NCBI GenBank assembly: GCA_021324635.1
Contig: JAJPIS010000058.1
Location: 1 to 64,000 of the forward strand
Direction of reading: 5' to 3'
Length of the DNA stretch: 64,000 nt
Origin: Gemmatimonadota bacterium
GTDB lineage: Bacteria > Gemmatimonadota > Gemmatimonadetes > Gemmatimonadales > Gemmatimonadaceae
Of this stretch, positions 60,744-64,000 are shown one piece after another. Under the pieces are notes generated by a model, which had not been told where the DNA came from, ran no database searches, and saw only the letters and a program-made list of their open reading frames with translations. Each line of letters starts with the position of its first letter. Position 1 is the first letter of the stretch. The translations under genes were made by a program, and so were the position numbers.

Positions 60744-62294
60744 GTGCCGATCGTGCGCGTCGTCAGCGCGGCGGAGAGCGCCGCCCGCGACCGCGCCGCG
60801 ATCGAGGCGGGTGTGCCCTCGCGCGCCCTCATGCGCGCCGCCGGCATGGCCGCAGCGGGAGAGATTGCCCGCCGGCTCCGGGCGCGCCTCACCGGTGGCG
60901 TCGCCGTCTACGCCGGGCCCGGCAACAATGGCGGTGATGCCTGGGTCGTCGCCGGTGCCCTCGCGGTCGCGGGGGTGCCCGTGCGTGTGGCCGCCGTCGG
61001 CGAGCCCCGATCGGGCGATGCCGCCGCCGAGCGCGAGGCCGCCCGCCCCGCCCTCGCGGCCGGCCCCCCGCTGGGGAGCGAGCGTATCGTCGTCGATGGC
61101 CTTCTCGGTACCGGCAGCAGCGGCGCGCCGCGGGGCGCGATCGCCGACGCCGTGCGGGCGATCGCCGAACACCGCCGCCTCGGGGCGACCGTCGTTGCCC
61201 TCGACGTCCCGACCGGCGTCGACGCCACCAGCGGGGTGGCCGACGGGGCGGTCCGCGCCGACTGGACGCTGACGTTCGGCGCACTCAAGCGCGGTCTCGC
61301 CATCGCGCGCGATGTCGCCGGACACATCGTGGTGCTCGACATCGGCCTCGGTGCCGCTGCAGACGGCGCCGGCGCCGGCCAGGAGCTCCCCGCGCTCGTC
61401 GACGCCCACTATGTGCGGGCGCGCCTGCCGGAGATCCGGGCGGACGCGCACAAGGGGGTCCGGCGACGGATCGCGATCGTCGCCGGTGGCGACGGGATGG
61501 TCGGGGCGGCGATCCTGGCCGCCCGCTCGGCGCTGGCGAGCGGCGTCGGCCTCGTCCGCCTCTTCGTCGCCCCCGGCAACGTGCCGCTCGTCCAGACGGC
61601 CGCATACGAGGCACTGGCCGCTCCGTGGCCGGCCGACGACGCCGGCGTACGACACGGGATCGCGGAGTGGGCCGACGCGCTGCTCCTCGGCCCCGGGCTC
61701 GGCCACACACCCGCCGCCCGCGCGCTCGTCGAGCGGGTGCTCGGCGGGACACGCATCCCGACCGTCGTCGATGCCGACGCACTCAATGCCTTCGCCGGGC
61801 AACCGGATGCGCTCGCGACGTGTCTCGCGGGACGGCCGGCGATCGTCACGCCGCACCCGGCCGAGTGCGCACGGCTCATCGGGGCGCCGGTCGCGGACGT
61901 GCTTGGCGAGCGCTTCGACGTCGGCCGGCCGCTCGCCGCGCGACTCGGCGCGACGGTGCTCCTCAAGGGGGTACCGACGATCCTCAGTGCTCCCGACGGC
62001 CAGCGACTGGTGAGCGCCGCCGGCTCCCCCGTGCTCGCCACCGGTGGGAGCGGCGACGTGCTCGCCGGGGTCGTCACCACCCTGCTGGCGCAGACGGGCG
62101 ACCCGCTCGAGAGCGCTGCCTGTGGGGCATGGGTCCATGGCATGGCGGGCGAGCTCGCCGGCCGTCGGCGGGTGCGGGGGGTGCTACTCGACCAGGTCAT
62201 CGACGCGCTGGCGGCGGCGTGGCGACCGACCGCGCGCCCGGCCCGATATCCGGTGCTGGCCGAGCTACGGGCCGTGGGCGAGGAGCGTCGGTGA
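60744..62294 (+). CDS. nnrD: Bifunctional NAD(P)H-hydrate epimerase / ADP-dependent dehydratase
   Basis: 516 residues from GTG 60744. The N-terminal YjeF_N epimerase domain has VYAGPGNNGGDAWVVAGAL, VDGLLGTGSSG and VVALDVPTGVDA. The C-terminal dehydratase domain (from about residue 230) has KGVRRRIAIVAGGDGMVGAAILAARSAL, LLLGPGLG, PTVVDADALNAFA, and GGSGDVLAGVVTTLLAQ, the kinase-like signature. It repairs hydrated NADH and NADPH, a damage form made by heat or GAPDH. It overlaps thiL by 4 bp. Confidence 0.94.
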   Translation: MPIVRVVSAAESAARDRAAIEAGVPSRALMRAAGMAAAGEIARRLRARLTGGVAVYAGPGNNGGDAWVVAGALAVAGVPVRVAAVGEPRSGDAAAEREAARPALAAGPPLGSERIVVDGLLGTGSSGAPRGAIADAVRAIAEHRRLGATVVALDVPTGVDATSGVADGAVRADWTLTFGALKRGLAIARDVAGHIVVLDIGLGAAADGAGAGQELPALVDAHYVRARLPEIRADAHKGVRRRIAIVAGGDGMVGAAILAARSALASGVGLVRLFVAPGNVPLVQTAAYEALAAPWPADDAGVRHGIAEWADALLLGPGLGHTPAARALVERVLGGTRIPTVVDADALNAFAGQPDALATCLAGRPAIVTPHPAECARLIGAPVADVLGERFDVGRPLAARLGATVLLKGVPTILSAPDGQRLVSAAGSPVLATGGSGDVLAGVVTTLLAQTGDPLESAACGAWVHGMAGELAGRRRVRGVLLDQVIDALAAAWRPTARPARYPVLAELRAVGEERR

Positions 62295-63256
62295 CAGGTA
62301 GGAACCACGCCGGGTCACCCAATCTCGCGCTCGCGCCCGGCCCGGAGTTCGACCTCGTGCGGGCGTTCCTGGCGCGGTGGGGGGAGAGCGCGCGGGGCGT
62401 GGGCGGCGACTGCGCATCACTCGACCTACCGGACGGGGAGCGGCTCGTGGTCAGTATCGATACGAGCGTCGAAGGCGTCCACTTTCTCCGCCCCTGGCTC
62501 ACGCCGCGAGAGATCGGGTACCGTGCCGCGGCAGCCGCTTGGAGTGACATTGCGGCCGTGGCCGCACGTCCGCTCGGCGCGCTCCTCGCCGTCACCGCAT
62601 CCGCCGACTGGACGGCGGATCTGCCGGACGTCGCCGAGGGGATCGGTGACGCCGCCCGGGCCGTCGGTGCGCCGGTGGTCGGCGGAGACACGACCGCGGG
62701 GCCGGCCCTCGTCATCACGCTCACGGTGCTCGGGAGCGCCGCGCACCCGCTCACGCGGGCAGGGGCGCGGGTGGGTGATCGTGTCTATCTGACCGGCACC
62801 CTCGGCGGCCCGGCCGCCGCCGTGGGCGCCTGGCGCGCGGGTGCGTCGCCGGACGAGGCCGCGCGCGCACGCTTTGCCCACCCCACACCGCGCGTGCGTG
62901 AGGCGCAGTGGCTCGCCGCGCGGGGCGCCACCGGCGCGATCGACCTGTCCGACGGCCTGCTCGCCGATGTGGGACAGCTCGCCGCGGCGAGCGGCGTGCG
63001 AGTGGTCGTCGATCTGGATCGGGTGCCGCGATGGCGCGGTCTCTCGGCGCTCGATGCGGCCGCCAGCGGGGAGGAATACGAGCTCGTCGTCACGGCACCC
63101 GTGGCCATCGACGGCGTGGCCTTCGCGCGCGAGCTCGCGCTTCCGCTGACCTACATCGGTGACGTCGTCGAGGGCGAAACCGGCGTGGACGCCCGGCTGG
63201 GCGGGCGGCGCGTTGACCCCGCGCCGGGGTACCAGCACTTTTCCGACCGTCGGTGA
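62291..63256 (+). CDS. thiL: Thiamine-monophosphate kinase
   Basis: 321 residues from GTG 62291 (GTGA overlap with nnrD). Signatures: GVGGDCASLDL, VVSIDTSVEGVHFLRPWLTPREIGYRAAAAAWSDIAAVAA, PVVGGDTTAGPALVITLTVLG, RVGDRVYLTGTLGGPAA, GAIDLSDGLLADVGQLA, and ASGEEYELVVTAP. It is a PurM-fold enzyme that makes thiamine diphosphate from the monophosphate. The DD of the common GDDAA motif reads GDCAS here, a change in the ATP/Mg site region that deserves a look. Confidence 0.92.
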   Translation: MTGRNHAGSPNLALAPGPEFDLVRAFLARWGESARGVGGDCASLDLPDGERLVVSIDTSVEGVHFLRPWLTPREIGYRAAAAAWSDIAAVAARPLGALLAVTASADWTADLPDVAEGIGDAARAVGAPVVGGDTTAGPALVITLTVLGSAAHPLTRAGARVGDRVYLTGTLGGPAAAVGAWRAGASPDEAARARFAHPTPRVREAQWLAARGATGAIDLSDGLLADVGQLAAASGVRVVVDLDRVPRWRGLSALDAAASGEEYELVVTAPVAIDGVAFARELALPLTYIGDVVEGETGVDARLGGRRVDPAPGYQHFSDRR

Positions 63257-63307
63257 GCGGCGACCCGCGCCTGCATCGCCCAGCGCCGGCCGCCCCCACC
63301 GATCGAG

Positions 63308-64000
63308 ATGCGTTCGCTGCTCGTTGCCCTGACCGCCGTGTTCCTCACGCCGCCGCTGGCCACCCTCGTGGCGCTGGCGGCGCTCTTGCGTCGGCCTGAC
63401 CGTCCGGGCGGGGTATACTGGTGGGCCCCCCGGCTCTGGTCGCGCGCCATGCTCCGGGCGGCCGGGGTCCGAGTCCGCGTGCATGGTGCCGAGCGACTCG
63501 GCGACGGGCGCGACGGCCGCATCTTCGCCTCCAATCACGTGAGCTGGTACGACGTCTTCGCGCTGGCCGGCACGCTGCCGCGGTACTCGTTCGTGGCCAA
63601 GGCCGAGCTGATGCGGATCCCGGTCTTCGGCCGGGGAGCCCGGGCGGTGGGAACGATCCCGATCGAGCGCGAGAACCGGAAGTCGGCTTTCGCGAGCTAC
63701 GACGCGGCGGCGGCTCTCGTCCGTGCCGGACGTCCGGTGATTGTCTTCCCGGAGGGCACGCGTGGCCGCTCGTACGCCCTTCGGCCCTTCAAGAAGGGGC
63801 CGTTCGTGCTCGCGATCGCTGCCGGTGTGCCGGTCTACCCGGTCGTCATTCACGGCACGATGGACATCATGCCCAAAGGATCCTGGCGCGTCCGCGCCGG
63901 GACGATCGATCTGCACGTCCTCGAGCCGGTGCCCACCGCGGGCCTCACCTACGACGATCGGGACGCGCTGTCGGCGCGGGTGCATGCCTGCATGGCCGAG
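63308..64000 (+). CDS. plsC: 1-Acyl-sn-glycerol-3-phosphate acyltransferase (PlsC family), cut by window end
   Basis: The reading frame is open from ATG 63308 to the last base (231 codons) with no stop, so the 3' end is missing. A hydrophobic N-terminus (SLLVALTAVFLTPPLATLVALAALL) anchors it in the membrane. The HX4D motif is NHVSWYD (near residue 77). The second motif is VIVFPEGTRG (near 145), with FKKGPFVLAIAAGVPVYPVVI following. These are the acyl-CoA/ACP and glycerol-phosphate binding blocks of PlsC. It makes phosphatidate for membrane lipids. It follows thiL after 51 bp. Confidence 0.93.
   Translation, partial: MRSLLVALTAVFLTPPLATLVALAALLRRPDRPGGVYWWAPRLWSRAMLRAAGVRVRVHGAERLGDGRDGRIFASNHVSWYDVFALAGTLPRYSFVAKAELMRIPVFGRGARAVGTIPIERENRKSAFASYDAAAALVRAGRPVIVFPEGTRGRSYALRPFKKGPFVLAIAAGVPVYPVVIHGTMDIMPKGSWRVRAGTIDLHVLEPVPTAGLTYDDRDALSARVHACMAE

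Noticed and set aside
60723-62138. Minus-strand 471-codon frame over nnrD
   Set aside because: No recognisable motif, while the plus frame holds complete NnrE and NnrD signatures.

Overview
The window is a very GC-rich, gene-dense bacterial chromosome segment. Short gaps, frequent 1-20 bp gene overlaps (ATGA, GTGA, TGATG) and the family mix (DUF4175, DUF2723, a Tat-exported family often labelled asparagine synthetase B, a Minf_1886-type protein, an Ig-like lipoprotein beside valS) suggest a member of Gemmatimonadota or a close relative. This placement is an inference; no rRNA is present. No phage, insertion sequence, integrase or CRISPR array was seen. Where promoters can be read they look sigma70-like with a 17-bp spacer, and several genes look leaderless.

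Layout. (1) 1-9372, plus: the end of a DUF4175-type protein, a TPR protein, a Tat-exported protein, a DinG-type helicase, a fumarylacetoacetase-family enzyme, a class I aminotransferase and a TonB-like proline-rich protein, mostly overlapping. (2) 9424-12326, minus: lexA, gltX, tRNA-Ser(GCU) with a clear terminator, and a small thioredoxin-like protein. (3) 12431-19434: a copper/silver module, with a CueR-like promoter, a small Met/Cys-rich exported protein, cusC-cusB-cusA, and a convergent blue-copper lipoprotein. (4) 19465-36257: an accessory region of small units: a methyltransferase, a Tat-exported bicupin, SRPBCC plus alcohol dehydrogenase, a LytS/LytTR pair beside a PQQ dehydrogenase, a second methyltransferase, an ABC-type binding protein, a polysaccharide deacetylase, lipoprotein plus amidase, a PAS histidine kinase, tRNA-Ser(UGA) and a nickel/cobalt permease. 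(5) 36722-51545: an SMP-30 protein (plus), convergent with a nine-gene minus run: valS, Ig-like lipoprotein, selA, gmhB, purN, double M42 peptidase, purH, DUF2723, DUF4337. (6) 51652-64000: a BON-domain protein (minus), divergent from a plus run: small membrane protein, thrS, thiolase, 3-hydroxyacyl-CoA dehydrogenase, acyl-CoA dehydrogenase, glyA, Minf_1886-type protein, zinc-ribbon protein, nnrD, thiL and a cut-off plsC.

How the genes fit together. Region 3 is a coherent copper-handling unit: the operator-like site in the promoter matches the spacing of CueR sites, the three-part pump exports the metal, and two small secreted proteins may bind it. The valS run joins translation (valS, selA), purine synthesis (purN, purH) and envelope genes. 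The thrS run joins translation, fatty-acid oxidation, one-carbon metabolism and metabolite repair.

Most unusual observations: a LexA that keeps the Ala-Gly cleavage site but has Thr and Arg at the positions of the Ser-Lys catalytic pair; a peptidase made of two M42-like halves whose first half has lost its metal and catalytic residues; and short tandem repeats that start exactly on stop codons and place stops in all three frames. Similar tandem expansions have altered several coding regions (SAQNAQ repeats, a Leu/Ala/Gly signal-peptide repeat, a glycine tract in PurH).
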